Part shown: in pieces, positions 1 to 6,868 of the stretch
How the letters are laid out: each line of letters opens with the position of its first letter
Position numbering within the stretch: position 1 is the stretch's first letter
Assembly (NCBI GenBank): GCA_043802925.1
Contig: JAZDKP010000213.1
Span: forward strand, 1 to 12,396
DNA from: JAZDKP01 sp043802925
GTDB lineage: Bacteria; Fibrobacterota; OXYB2-FULL-49-7; JAEUSG01
Length of the DNA: 12,396 nt
Reading direction: 5' to 3'
Made by a program: the position numbers and the translations under genes
The notes under the pieces: model-generated
What the model was told of the DNA's origin: nothing
Seen by the model: the letters and a program-made list of their open reading frames with translations, nothing else
Database searches by the model: none

Positions 1-757
1 CAATTCCATCTGGAACAGAAGTCAGTCCACAATCATTAGCATAGAGATACGTTAGCCCTGTTAAACGACCTATTGAATTGGGTAGGGCAGATAATTTTTT
101 ATTGGTTTGTACTCTAAGATCGGTTAAGTTTGTCTGGCTGGTGCTAAAGTCTGGTAAGCTAGTAAGTGAATCAGCAAAAGCCCAGAGGTATTTTAAATTC
201 GTCATTGCGCTAACGGCGGGCAAACTGGTGATTTTGGTGCTGTAGATGTAATAGTATTCTAGCTTTGTTAGATTACGCATAGTGTCGGGTAGCGCGGTCA
301 ATCCGGCATTACCATTGAGACTAAGGGTTTTCATTTCCTTTAAACTTCCAATATCATCAGGAATGGTAGTTAATCCCTTGTTCGGTAGATTTAGCGTCAC
401 CACTCGATGGTTGGACCAAGATGTTACAGACTGAACAGTCGTAGACGTCAGTCCATTAGCGTCCAAGATCGCTCTTACGCGCGCATAATCGCATGCGGAA
501 TCGGCGCAGTCATCAGCTTCTGAAATCGTCGGGGTCATTGCCAGTAAAGCCAAAAACATTACAGGCAGCCCAATACCACATCCACCCATTTGTGCGCTTG
601 TTTTACTTTTCGCGTGCGGCGTTTCATCCTTTGACGTTAAACCGGCATAGTGATTGTACCCCGGCGCCAACAACTGCATCAGATAAATAACCACAAGCAC
701 CCGACATAAAACAACCTGGATCCCGGACTGCCTTGAAAAGACCTTGCCAACCAACAT
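1..757 (-). CDS. Leucine-rich-repeat exported protein, 3' end outside window
   Basis: This is an open frame of 252 codons that runs off the left edge, so the C-terminus is missing. ATG at 757 has a strong Shine-Dalgarno (AAAGGAGAGG) a few bases upstream, which decides the start. Residues about 12-32 and 57-79 are both hydrophobic. The second looks like a signal peptide ending near the 'SEADD' sequence, but the in-frame ATG at 589 that would begin it has no ribosome site. A mature start rich in Asp and Cys and the lead-in 'RAILDANGLT' follow. At least five irregular 22-24-residue leucine-rich repeats come next, each opening with a T/S-x-(L/I/V)-P pattern such as TTIPDDIGSL, TALPDTMRNL, TSLPDFSTSQ and SALPNSIGRL. 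LRR domains bind proteins or glycans, so a cell-surface role is likely. The ligand cannot be told. The gene is clearly AT-richer than the kinase gene beside it. It is separated from that operon by a strong terminator and should have its own promoter; the TATTATATTATTC stretch near 852-864 (minus strand) is the only -10-like sequence I saw. Confidence 0.85.
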   Translation of the reverse strand, partial: MLVGKVFSRQSGIQVVLCRVLVVIYLMQLLAPGYNHYAGLTSKDETPHAKSKTSAQMGGCGIGLPVMFLALLAMTPTISEADDCADSACDYARVRAILDANGLTSTTVQSVTSWSNHRVVTLNLPNKGLTTIPDDIGSLKEMKTLSLNGNAGLTALPDTMRNLTKLEYYYIYSTKITSLPAVSAMTNLKYLWAFADSLTSLPDFSTSQTNLTDLRVQTNKKLSALPNSIGRLTGLTYLYANDCGLTSVPDGI

Positions 758-873
758 ACCCTCTCCTTTTGTTTATTTGTTTATCGATCAGTTCCTCTGC
801 AAACCAATGTTTCTTGTCCGTTGGCGCATTACAAGCGCGACAACAAAAAGAATAATATAATACATGAAAAGAA

Positions 874-925
874 AATCCATCTAACCAGAGTTACCTCAAA
901 AGAGGTAAGTCTGGTTAGATGGATT
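874..925 (-). terminator. Long hairpin terminator after the kinase operon
   Basis: Two 24-base arms (874-897 and 902-925) pair perfectly except for one G.G mismatch (890/909), around a four-base loop. On the minus strand the hairpin is followed by a U-rich tract (TTCTTTT). It lies about 80 bases beyond the stop codon of the histidine kinase, where an intrinsic terminator is expected. A run of six T downstream on the plus strand means it could also stop transcription from the other side. The stem is unusually long for a terminator, so a second role or a small mobile-repeat origin is possible. Confidence 0.8.
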
Positions 926-1005
926 GCTGTTTTTTGCGAAATTTCGAGGGTCTGGCAAAATATTTCAAAAAAAATCGTTACAAGACTTCGATCATCCGGT
1001 AACGC

Positions 1006-2745
1006 TCACGTATCCCGAAGCGCCCGGGTCTGTTTTTTCAGCGTCAAAATGAAGGAATTGCCCGTTTCGCCGGACGTGTGAACCAGTGTACCGCCGTGCC
1101 GTTCGGCGATGTGACGCGAAAGGTAGAGCCCCAGGCCCGTGCCGCGCACGCCTTTGGTTTCGTCCGTGGCAAGCCGGGTATAGGCGCGGAAGAGGGCCCC
1201 GGATTCGGCCGGGGTCAGCGGCCGGCCGTCGTTGTAGACGGTGAGCCGTACCTGCCCGTTGAGGTCTTCCGCGTCCAGAAGGATGCGACCGCCTGGTTTA
1301 CCGTATTTGACGGCGTTGGCGAGGAGGTTGTTGACCGTCATCTGCAGGAGCGCGGCGTCCGCCTCCAGTACAAGGTTGTCCGGCGCCGTGCACAGGAGCG
1401 TCATCCCTTTTTCCCAGGCCTGGGATTCAAAAACCGAAAGCGACAACAGAAGAATGTCTTCGCGCAGGCGCAGGCGCACGGGGGAAAGCGTGAGCTCCCC
1501 TTTTTCGATGCGGCTCACGTTGAGAAAATGACGGACCGTGGACTCGAAGTAATCGAGGTTGCGGACCACCGCGTTCAGCGCCTGTTGCTGCGCCTCGTTG
1601 ACCGGGCCCAGGTGGCCGTCGCGCACGCTGCCGGTATTGAGGACCATGGGGGCGAGAATGCCTTTGAGCTCGTGCGAAACAATGTCCACCAGGTCCAGAT
1701 AGGTCCTGTTCAGGGCCGTGAGCTGCGCGTTGGCGCGCTTGAGCCGGGCCTCGGCCCGCGACAGCAGGAGCGACAGGAGCACCGCAAGTCCCGAACAGGC
1801 CGCAAGAATGCCGGCAAAGGCGAACAACAGGGAACGCTTCCGGTCGGTGTAAGGTTTTTCGAGCGCGCCCACGTAAAGGGCGCCGATGACGTTTCCGCGG
1901 ATGTCGCGGAGCGGTTCGTAGGCGGTGAGGTACCAGTCCGTGACCACGAAGGCACGATCCGCCCAGGTCCGCCCTTCCTGCAGGACCGTGCGGTTCACGA
2001 CGTCCGAAATGCGCGTGCCCAGGGCGCGGCCGCCCTGTTCATCCAGCACATTGGTGGCCACGCGGATGCTGCCCTGGAAAAAGGTGACGGTCCCGAGCGG
2101 CCGGCCCGCATAGAGCGTGTCCTCAAAAACGAGATCACGGATGCGGTCCGCGAAGCGGTTGCAGCGGTTCAGGAGACGGCCGCCGTAGAGCACGCGCATG
2201 GCGCGGCCCGACGCATCGTCCAGCCGAAGCGCGGTCTCGATGGCGAGCGCGCCCGTGAGCCGCGTGCGGGCGTCGCCCGTGGCGCGGGTCGTGGCCCGGA
2301 TGTCCATCCCTGCGCGCTCCGCGAGATTGCCTCCCAGCCGGTCAAGTTCTGCGCTGTCAATGAGGCGCGTGCCCGCGCATTCGCCCGCGCGGAGCGCTTG
2401 CTGCGCGATCGTGCTGATAAGCGCCCCGGAATCGCCGGCCGGCACGGACCGGAGGTAGTCCAGGCCCAGGCGTACGCGCATCCGTTCCACGGATTGCGCG
2501 GGGTCCGCCAGCCGCAGGCCGGACGCCATGGCGCGGAGTTCGCTGTTGTAAACATTTCGCGCACTCACCAGGCTGTGCCGGACCTCGCGCTGGGCCCTGC
2601 GCACGATGTCGTTCCGAATCACACGCATCCCGAGTAGCCCGAGCAAGAGACCCGTGACGCCGATGAGCAGCAGGTAGGAGAGGAAGAGGCGTTGGTTAAG
2701 GATGGCGGCTTTCATGCGTGTAGTAGACGAGTTTTTCGAACTCAT
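1006..2745 (-). CDS. Sensor histidine kinase with periplasmic Cache domain
   Basis: This 579-residue membrane kinase should autophosphorylate on His and pass phosphate to a receiver, plausibly the one encoded two genes upstream. Seen in order: a membrane helix (about 19-40); a roughly 260-residue extracytoplasmic sensor whose second half (GTVTFFQGSIRVATNV ... YEPLRDIRGNVIGALYVG) fits the Cache_3-Cache_2 type; a second helix (about 305-328); a short coiled coil; the H-box with His358 in VSHELKG; the N-box NLLANAVKYG (Asn477); the G1 box YNDGRP (Asp506); and the G2 box GTGLGL (535-540). All catalytic motifs look intact. The sensor ligand is unknown; this domain class usually binds small organic acids or other metabolites. 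The start is uncertain. ATG 2745 overlaps the Rex-like gene by 50 bases and ATG 2715 (MKAAILNQ) by 20. Neither has a good ribosome site, suggesting translational coupling. Confidence 0.93.
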   Translation of the reverse strand: MSSKNSSTTRMKAAILNQRLFLSYLLLIGVTGLLLGLLGMRVIRNDIVRRAQREVRHSLVSARNVYNSELRAMASGLRLADPAQSVERMRVRLGLDYLRSVPAGDSGALISTIAQQALRAGECAGTRLIDSAELDRLGGNLAERAGMDIRATTRATGDARTRLTGALAIETALRLDDASGRAMRVLYGGRLLNRCNRFADRIRDLVFEDTLYAGRPLGTVTFFQGSIRVATNVLDEQGGRALGTRISDVVNRTVLQEGRTWADRAFVVTDWYLTAYEPLRDIRGNVIGALYVGALEKPYTDRKRSLLFAFAGILAACSGLAVLLSLLLSRAEARLKRANAQLTALNRTYLDLVDIVSHELKGILAPMVLNTGSVRDGHLGPVNEAQQQALNAVVRNLDYFESTVRHFLNVSRIEKGELTLSPVRLRLREDILLLSLSVFESQAWEKGMTLLCTAPDNLVLEADAALLQMTVNNLLANAVKYGKPGGRILLDAEDLNGQVRLTVYNDGRPLTPAESGALFRAYTRLATDETKGVRGTGLGLYLSRHIAERHGGTLVHTSGETGNSFILTLKKQTRALRDT

Positions 2746-3319
2746 GGACCAGGTTGATCCGGGAGACCACGCAGTCCTGCGGCACTTTCAGCTCGAGCGG
2801 GGAAAGAGAGAGGACGCTCCGGATGCCGGAGAGGAGGATGTGGTCCATGGCGCGCTGCGCGCCGGGGTCCGTGGCCGCGAGGATGGCGTGGCCGGTCCGG
2901 TGTTGTTTGACATAAGCGACCAGCGCGCGGAGGGGCCGCACCGGGATCTTTGCGGCCGCGCTCCCGGCCGGCGGTTTGTCGCCGAACACCGCGGTGATTC
3001 GGATTTTATTCGCGGAAAAGAGCGGGTCGCGGGCCAGGGCGAGGCCCAGCGGATTGGAACCCACCACCACCGCGGTATGGGGCCGTTCACTATCAAGAAT
3101 CCGGTCAAAGGCGGAGAGCAGCGCCTGAATGGGATAACCCGCTTTTTTCCGCCCGGATATTTTCAGGATCGAAAGGTCTTTCCGGACCCGCGCCGCGGTC
3201 AGGTGGAGCGAGGACGCGATTTCATCGGAATAAATGAAGTCCGTGTTGTACTGCTGGTAATGCTGAAGGACCTGGCGGTAACGCGTGAGCCGTGCGATGG
3301 TGTGGTTGGAGACGGCCAT
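2696..3319 (-). CDS. Rex-like winged-helix/Rossmann regulator, divergent
   Basis: At 207 residues this is the usual length of Rex, the repressor that reads the NADH/NAD+ ratio. Residues about 5-76 form a winged helix resembling the Rex DNA-binding domain (SDEIASSLHLTAARVRKDLS ... GYPIQALL). From residue 83 a Rossmann domain begins (TAVVVGSNPLGLALA). The C-terminal part (SGIRSVLSLSPLELKVPQ ... INLVHEFEKLVYY) matches the Rex dimer-exchange region. Several hallmarks differ. The GxGxxG loop is GSNPLG (87-92), the usual F-D-x-D-P is FGDKP (112-116), and the conserved Asp of the last helix is Asn189. Ligand binding may therefore be altered, or another nucleotide or CoA-type ligand used. AAGGA precedes ATG 3319 with good spacing. 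It sits 35 bases after the receiver gene and overlaps the kinase gene, so all three are very likely co-transcribed. I call it Rex family with confidence but do not assert NADH sensing. Confidence 0.85.
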   Translation of the reverse strand: MAVSNHTIARLTRYRQVLQHYQQYNTDFIYSDEIASSLHLTAARVRKDLSILKISGRKKAGYPIQALLSAFDRILDSERPHTAVVVGSNPLGLALARDPLFSANKIRITAVFGDKPPAGSAAAKIPVRPLRALVAYVKQHRTGHAILAATDPGAQRAMDHILLSGIRSVLSLSPLELKVPQDCVVSRINLVHEFEKLVYYTHESRHP

Positions 3320-3354
3320 AGGGTTTTCCTTGTCAAAAAAAGTCCGGCGGTTTT

Positions 3355-3738
3355 TCAGGGGTTCAGCGCGTCGGCCACCGCCTTGAGCAGGCGGTCGGGT
3401 TTGACCGGCTTTTCGAGCACGGCCTTGACCGGCAGCCAGTCCGCGTCGGGTGCAAGGCTGAAGGGCAAATCGCGGGCCTTGCGGATGCCCGTGATGCAGA
3501 GGACCGGGATTCGCCGCGTTTCGGGGTCCTCGGAAAGCCTTCGGGCCACGTCGAGCCCTTCGCTGTCGTACGTCATCATAATGTCAAGAATACAAAGGTC
3601 GGGTTTTTCGGCCTTTGCGAGCCGGCAGCCTGTTGCGCCGTCCGGGGCATGCGACACGGTGTGGCCTTTGGACGCCAGGAGGGCCTGGACGGCCCGGGCA
3701 AAATCGGTGTCATCGTCGACAATCAGAATCCGGGCCAT
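3355..3738 (-). CDS. Stand-alone receiver-domain response regulator
   Basis: This is a 127-residue CheY-like receiver with no output domain. Acidic Asp8-Asp10 follow beta-1, Asp52 is the phosphoacceptor (CILDIMM), Thr83 is the switch residue (CITG), and Lys110 is in EKPVKP. The MMTYDSEGLDVAR segment after the phosphoacceptor and the WLPVKAVLEKP segment before the conserved lysine recall a receiver subgroup that, from memory, is found in anaerobes with Rex and Cache-type kinase genes near NADH-linked hydrogenases; that link is inference. ATG 3738 has a strong AGGAGG. It is the first gene of the receiver/Rex-like/kinase set. Lacking an effector domain, it probably acts by protein contact, possibly with the Rex-like protein, or as a phosphate sink. 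Confidence 0.93.
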   Translation of the reverse strand: MARILIVDDDTDFARAVQALLASKGHTVSHAPDGATGCRLAKAEKPDLCILDIMMTYDSEGLDVARRLSEDPETRRIPVLCITGIRKARDLPFSLAPDADWLPVKAVLEKPVKPDRLLKAVADALNP

Positions 3739-3771
3739 GCGTCCTCCTGACAGAGGGGCGTTAATGTGAAA

Positions 3772-3801
3772 AAGATACCATTATTGACACGGCGGGCACA
3801 A
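3772..3801 (-). promoter_or_regulatory. Weak candidate promoter for the receiver/Rex-like/kinase genes
   Basis: In the 84-base gap before the receiver gene, the minus strand reads TTGTGC, an 18-base spacer and TATCTT, about 35 bases ahead of the start codon. The -35 match is poor. The -10 is flanked downstream by TTTTTCACAT, which looks like one half of a Rex operator (consensus half TTCACAA). A short GGG/CCC stem followed by TTTT just after the upstream mutase stop might be a weak terminator, but transcription could also read through from the mutase gene. Confidence 0.3.
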
Positions 3802-3822
3802 TGCGAAAACAGGGTCCGGCCC

Positions 3823-5172
3823 CTACTTGAGGCACTTCGCGGCCCGGGCGCACAGACGGTCCACTTCGGCCTGGGACGCGGCTTCGGCAATGATGCGTAC
3901 AATGGGCTCCGTGTTGGATTTGCGGAGCTGGACCCAGCTGTTTTTGAAATCGACCCGGAGGCCGTCCTGGGCGTCGATGCGTCCGTCAGCGAAAGTCTTT
4001 TTGAAACGGGCAAGCCCCTTCTCCACGTCCAGGCGCGAGATGTCGACCTTGACCTTTTTGATGAAGTATTTGGGCAGGGTCTTGACTATTTCAGAAATAG
4101 ATTTCCCGGTTTCGAGCATGCACTGGAGGATGAGCTCCATGCCCACGACCGCGTCGCGGCAGGGGTGGATTTCGGGCAGCATGACGCCGCCGTTGCCTTC
4201 GCCGCCAAAGATGCCGCCCTGTTTCAGCAGCTCGGAGCTCACATTGATTTCGCCCACGGGCGTGCGCAGCACCCGGCTGCCGTGCTTTTCCGCGATGTCC
4301 TCGATCATCCGGGAGGTGGAGAGGTTCACCACCACCAGCCCCTTTTTACGGCGCAGCAGAAAATCGCCCGCGATGGCGAGCGTGTATTCCTCACCGATGG
4401 CCACGGCCTTGTCCGACACCACGGCCAGCCGGTCCACGTCCGGGTCCACGGCAAAGCCGACGTCCGCGCCGGTCTCCTTTACGGCCTTGCAGAGCTGGCC
4501 CAGGTTTTCGGGGATGGGCTCGGGCGCGTGGGGGAAGAGGCCGTTGGGCTCGCAGTTGATTTCCACCACCTCGCAGCCCAGTTCGCGCAGCAGGTGCGGA
4601 CAGATGACGCCGCCGGCGCCGTTGACGCAGTCGAGCGCCACGCGAAAGCGCCGCTTTTGCAGGCGGGGGATGTCGAGGTAGGGGAGCGAGAGCAGGCGGT
4701 CGAGGTAGACGCGGTTGGCCGAGACCTCGCGTTCGATTTTACGGACGCGGTCCCATTGGACGCGTTCAAAGACCCCTTTTTTGAACATGGGCAGGAAATG
4801 ATCGAACTTTTCACGTGTGAGAAAGAGCCCGTTGGACCCGATGAACTTCATGGCGTTCCATTCCACGCCATTGTGGCTTGCGGTGAGCGCGATGCCGCCG
4901 TCCGCGCAGAGCTCCCGGGCCATCAGCTGGATGGAGGGCGTGGAGCAGATGCCGAGGTCGATGACGCGGCAGCCCGAGGCAAGGAGCCCGGTGGCCACGG
5001 CGCAGAACATGATTTCCCCGGTGACCCGCGAATCGCGGCCGATGACCACGGTGCCGTAGTGGCAGTATTGTGCAAATGCGGAGGAAAACCGGATGAGGAC
5101 CTCGGGGGTCAACGTGTCACCCACAATGCCCCGGACGCCTGAGACGCTGACCATCAGCTTTGAAAGCGGCAT
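3823..5172 (-). CDS. glmM: Phosphoglucosamine mutase / phosphohexomutase, archaeal-like GlmM
   Basis: This 449-residue enzyme belongs to the alpha-D-phosphohexomutase superfamily and is the usual length. It would interconvert glucosamine-6-phosphate and glucosamine-1-phosphate for UDP-GlcNAc and cell-envelope synthesis; mannose or glucose phosphates are alternative substrates. All four active-site loops are visible: the catalytic serine loop TASHNG (Ser99), the Mg-binding loop DPDVDR (Asp243, 245, 247), the sugar-specificity loop GGEGNGG (323-329), and the phosphate loop RKSNTEP (417-423). The GEGNGG loop resembles archaeal-type GlmM rather than bacterial GlmM (GEQSGH) or PMM/PGM (GEMSGH). 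In the serine loop the usual proline after Asn is Gly102. ATG 5172 follows AAGGA with about nine bases of spacing. The gene lies 17 bases downstream of the GGDEF gene and is probably co-transcribed. The superfamily call is firm; the exact sugar is not. Confidence 0.85.
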   Translation of the reverse strand: MPLSKLMVSVSGVRGIVGDTLTPEVLIRFSSAFAQYCHYGTVVIGRDSRVTGEIMFCAVATGLLASGCRVIDLGICSTPSIQLMARELCADGGIALTASHNGVEWNAMKFIGSNGLFLTREKFDHFLPMFKKGVFERVQWDRVRKIEREVSANRVYLDRLLSLPYLDIPRLQKRRFRVALDCVNGAGGVICPHLLRELGCEVVEINCEPNGLFPHAPEPIPENLGQLCKAVKETGADVGFAVDPDVDRLAVVSDKAVAIGEEYTLAIAGDFLLRRKKGLVVVNLSTSRMIEDIAEKHGSRVLRTPVGEINVSSELLKQGGIFGGEGNGGVMLPEIHPCRDAVVGMELILQCMLETGKSISEIVKTLPKYFIKKVKVDISRLDVEKGLARFKKTFADGRIDAQDGLRVDFKNSWVQLRKSNTEPIVRIIAEAASQAEVDRLCARAAKCLK

Positions 5173-5189
5173 AGTTTCAAGTCCTTTTT

Positions 5190-6386
5190 TTAAGAGGTAA
5201 AAATCGTCACGCGGTCACCGCCGTTGCGTTTGGCCTCGTACATGGCAGCGTCCGCGCGGTGTACCAGTTTTTCTTCGTCGTCCTCCTTGTCGGCCGTGGC
5301 GATGCCGATGGAAAGGCTTGTGCGGCCGTATTTTTTTTCACGGAAGCGCTTGAGGATGCGCTCGGCCACCACGGTGCCGCTCGCGGCGTCGGCTTCGAGC
5401 AGAAGGACCACAAATTCGTCGCCGCCGTAACGGTAGGCGGAGTCGAGGTCTTTGCGGATAGAGAGTTTGACCGCCTGGCCGACAAATTCGATGACCGTGT
5501 CACCGGCCTGGTGGCCGGCCGTGTCGTTCAGTTCCTTGAAATGGTCGATGTCGATGAGGAGCAGGGTGAGTGAGGAATAGAGGCTGCGGCGGAGCCGGGT
5601 GAACGCCTGCGTCATTTCGGAATGGAAATGGCGGACATTGTAAAGGCCCGAAAGATTGTCGGTAATCGCAAGCGCCTCGAGCAGCGCGTTTTTTTCAATC
5701 AGTTCCTTTTCCAGGCGCTTGTTCTCCGTGATGTCCTTGCAGGTGGCCACCATGCCGAGGATCTGGCTTCGTTCGTCGCGCATTTCTGAAATGCTCATGC
5801 TGACCATGATTTCGGTGCCGTTTTTGGCTTTCATCCGGATCTCATGGTTCTGCACGCGGTCGCTCTTGAGCACGGCGTCGAAGATGAGGGCCGCGTCCGC
5901 GGGATTGAGCAGAAGGTCCGTGAACGGACGTCCCACGATTTCGTGCTGAAGGAAGCCCAGGATGGACTCCGCGCCGGTATTGAACTTGAGGACATAGCCG
6001 TCGATGTCGAGGGTGAAGATGATGTCCGCCGCGTCCTTGAGCACGCGGTTGAAATAGGCGGCGAGGCGTGTCTTGCGTTTGGTCAGTATCTGTTGGCGTT
6101 CCAGCTGGCCTTTCATGTTTTCAAGCCGGTGGTGGAACGTTCGCGCATCGGTGAAATAAAATGTCATCAGCGTGAAGGCCCCGAGCAGGGGAAGGACAAT
6201 GAAGAGGGTGTTCCAGAGCGAGAAGGACCCCCGGAAACATAGATAGGTCATGACCGCGGCGCCGATGATAAAAAAAGCGATACTGAAAAAATAGAGGACG
6301 GGCTTGGAAATACGGAGTTTTTCCGAGGGAATCTTCACGATAAAAAGATAGTCAAAGCCCGGAGGAGGGGGCAAGGGAGGAAACAC
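5190..6386 (-). CDS. Membrane PAS-GGDEF diguanylate cyclase
   Basis: This 398-residue protein is predicted to make c-di-GMP from two GTP at the inner membrane. Two membrane helices (about 29-50 and 59-78) are followed by a basic, coiled linker, a PAS domain (about 112-225, ending in the typical CKDITENKRLEKEL), and a GGDEF domain (about 240-396). Present are the metal and substrate motif LIDIDHFKELND (Asp279), the intact signature GGDEF (321-325), and SLSIGIA. The inhibitory I-site position reads KDLD (312-315) instead of RxxD, so product inhibition may be weakened. The frame opens with GTG at 6386 just after GGAGG and a G tract, giving an odd proline-rich start (MFPPLPPPPG). GTG at codon 17 is an alternative start but has no ribosome site. 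The leader and first codons form unusual G/C-only structures, described separately. It is first in a probable two-gene unit with the mutase. Confidence 0.9.
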   Translation of the reverse strand: MFPPLPPPPGFDYLFIVKIPSEKLRISKPVLYFFSIAFFIIGAAVMTYLCFRGSFSLWNTLFIVLPLLGAFTLMTFYFTDARTFHHRLENMKGQLERQQILTKRKTRLAAYFNRVLKDAADIIFTLDIDGYVLKFNTGAESILGFLQHEIVGRPFTDLLLNPADAALIFDAVLKSDRVQNHEIRMKAKNGTEIMVSMSISEMRDERSQILGMVATCKDITENKRLEKELIEKNALLEALAITDNLSGLYNVRHFHSEMTQAFTRLRRSLYSSLTLLLIDIDHFKELNDTAGHQAGDTVIEFVGQAVKLSIRKDLDSAYRYGGDEFVVLLLEADAASGTVVAERILKRFREKKYGRTSLSIGIATADKEDDEEKLVHRADAAMYEAKRNGGDRVTIFTS

Positions 6387-6404
6387 CCCCCCCCCTCCTC
6401 CCTT
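6361..6404 (-). promoter_or_regulatory. Poly-G and hairpin start region of the GGDEF gene
   Basis: On the minus strand the ribosome site GGGAGGAGG runs straight into a G10 tract (6386-6395) whose last G is the first base of the GTG start. The 11-base arm at 6391-6401 is perfectly complementary to 6361-6371, a stem of GC pairs and two AU pairs that would bury the Shine-Dalgarno and place GTG in the 19-base loop. A competing 8-base pairing links 6398-6405 with 6373-6380. The leader bases at 6423-6429 can also pair with 6398-6404. Homopolymer slippage would change the distance from ribosome site to start. The pairings are visible; a regulatory role is inferred, and simple low-complexity sequence could explain part of it. 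Confidence 0.5.
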
Positions 6405-6868
6405 TGGAAGGTTAGAAGTAGGAAGGGAGCAGTACTTATGAAGCCTCCTACTGTTTGCTTCCTAAGATTGTCAAATCCTGTTGTCGCCCAAAGAAAGCAA
6501 AGCATCGATTCTTATAATAAAGAAAATCAGCTGTTTGTGGACTTGAAAAAGATGCCGGGTCGTGCCGCGGAACAGGCGGATGTCGTCCGGCAGAAATATT
6601 TTTCATGAAAAAGGACGATTGCATATGATTTATTCCATCCAGCGCGTCCTCCATGAAAACCATCCGCAAAAAGCTGTCGTGCCAAGCTAACGGTATGGTT
6701 TTGAATTGGAATCGCTTGGAACCTATGGGAATCATGTTCATTCTTTTCAACTGAATTAACATGTTTCGGATAATTCAATCAATTCATAAAAATTAAATCA
6801 CTACAATAATAAAAAGTTTTTTTAAATTTCTATTGACAAACCAAAGAAATCACGCTATACTTACTACC
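6387..6868. other. Divergent intergenic region, about 480 bases, no convincing gene
   Basis: This lies between the minus-strand GGDEF gene and the plus-strand M64-like gene. Next to the GGDEF gene it holds the poly-G leader, preceded by an imperfect 9-base hairpin (6417-6426 with 6444-6452). A TTGACA on the minus strand at 6469-6474 lacks a good -10 partner. The centre has two overlapping minus-strand open frames (104 and 83 codons) with no ribosome site or recognisable domain, which I do not accept as genes. From about 6770 to 6832 the DNA is strongly AT-rich, fitting an upstream element for the promoter at 6833-6861. Confidence 0.6.
6833..6861 (+). promoter_or_regulatory. Near-consensus sigma70-type promoter for the M64-like gene
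   Basis: TTGACA (6833-6838), a 17-base spacer and TATACT (6856-6861) match the housekeeping consensus closely. The A/T tracts just upstream could act as an UP element. The expected transcript start is near 6868, leaving about 72 bases before the start codon of the M64-like gene. Confidence 0.8.

Noticed and set aside
493..690. 65-codon plus-strand frame
   Set aside because: It is antisense to the signal region of the LRR gene, whose frame is open throughout and preceded by a strong ribosome site.
821..1081. 86-codon plus-strand frame
   Set aside because: It spans the terminator hairpin and the end of the kinase gene, and has no supporting signals.
1078..2637. 519-codon open frame on the plus strand
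   Set aside because: It is antisense to the histidine kinase with all catalytic boxes intact, and has no recognisable domain of its own.
3815..3835. Short stem with TTTT after the mutase stop, as a terminator
   Set aside because: Only four base pairs with a six-base loop, too weak to call as a terminator.
3766..5142. 458-codon open frame on the plus strand
   Set aside because: It is antisense to the phosphohexomutase, which shows all four active-site loops.
6541..6600. GC-rich imperfect inverted repeat (TGCCGG/CCGGCA) followed by ATATTTTT
   Set aside because: A six-base stem with a large loop and no gene ending nearby, so not convincing as a terminator or RNA gene.
6448..6778. Two overlapping minus-strand frames of 104 and 83 codons
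   Set aside because: They have no ribosome site, no family resemblance, and lie in a divergent intergenic region. They were kept only as part of the noncoding entry.
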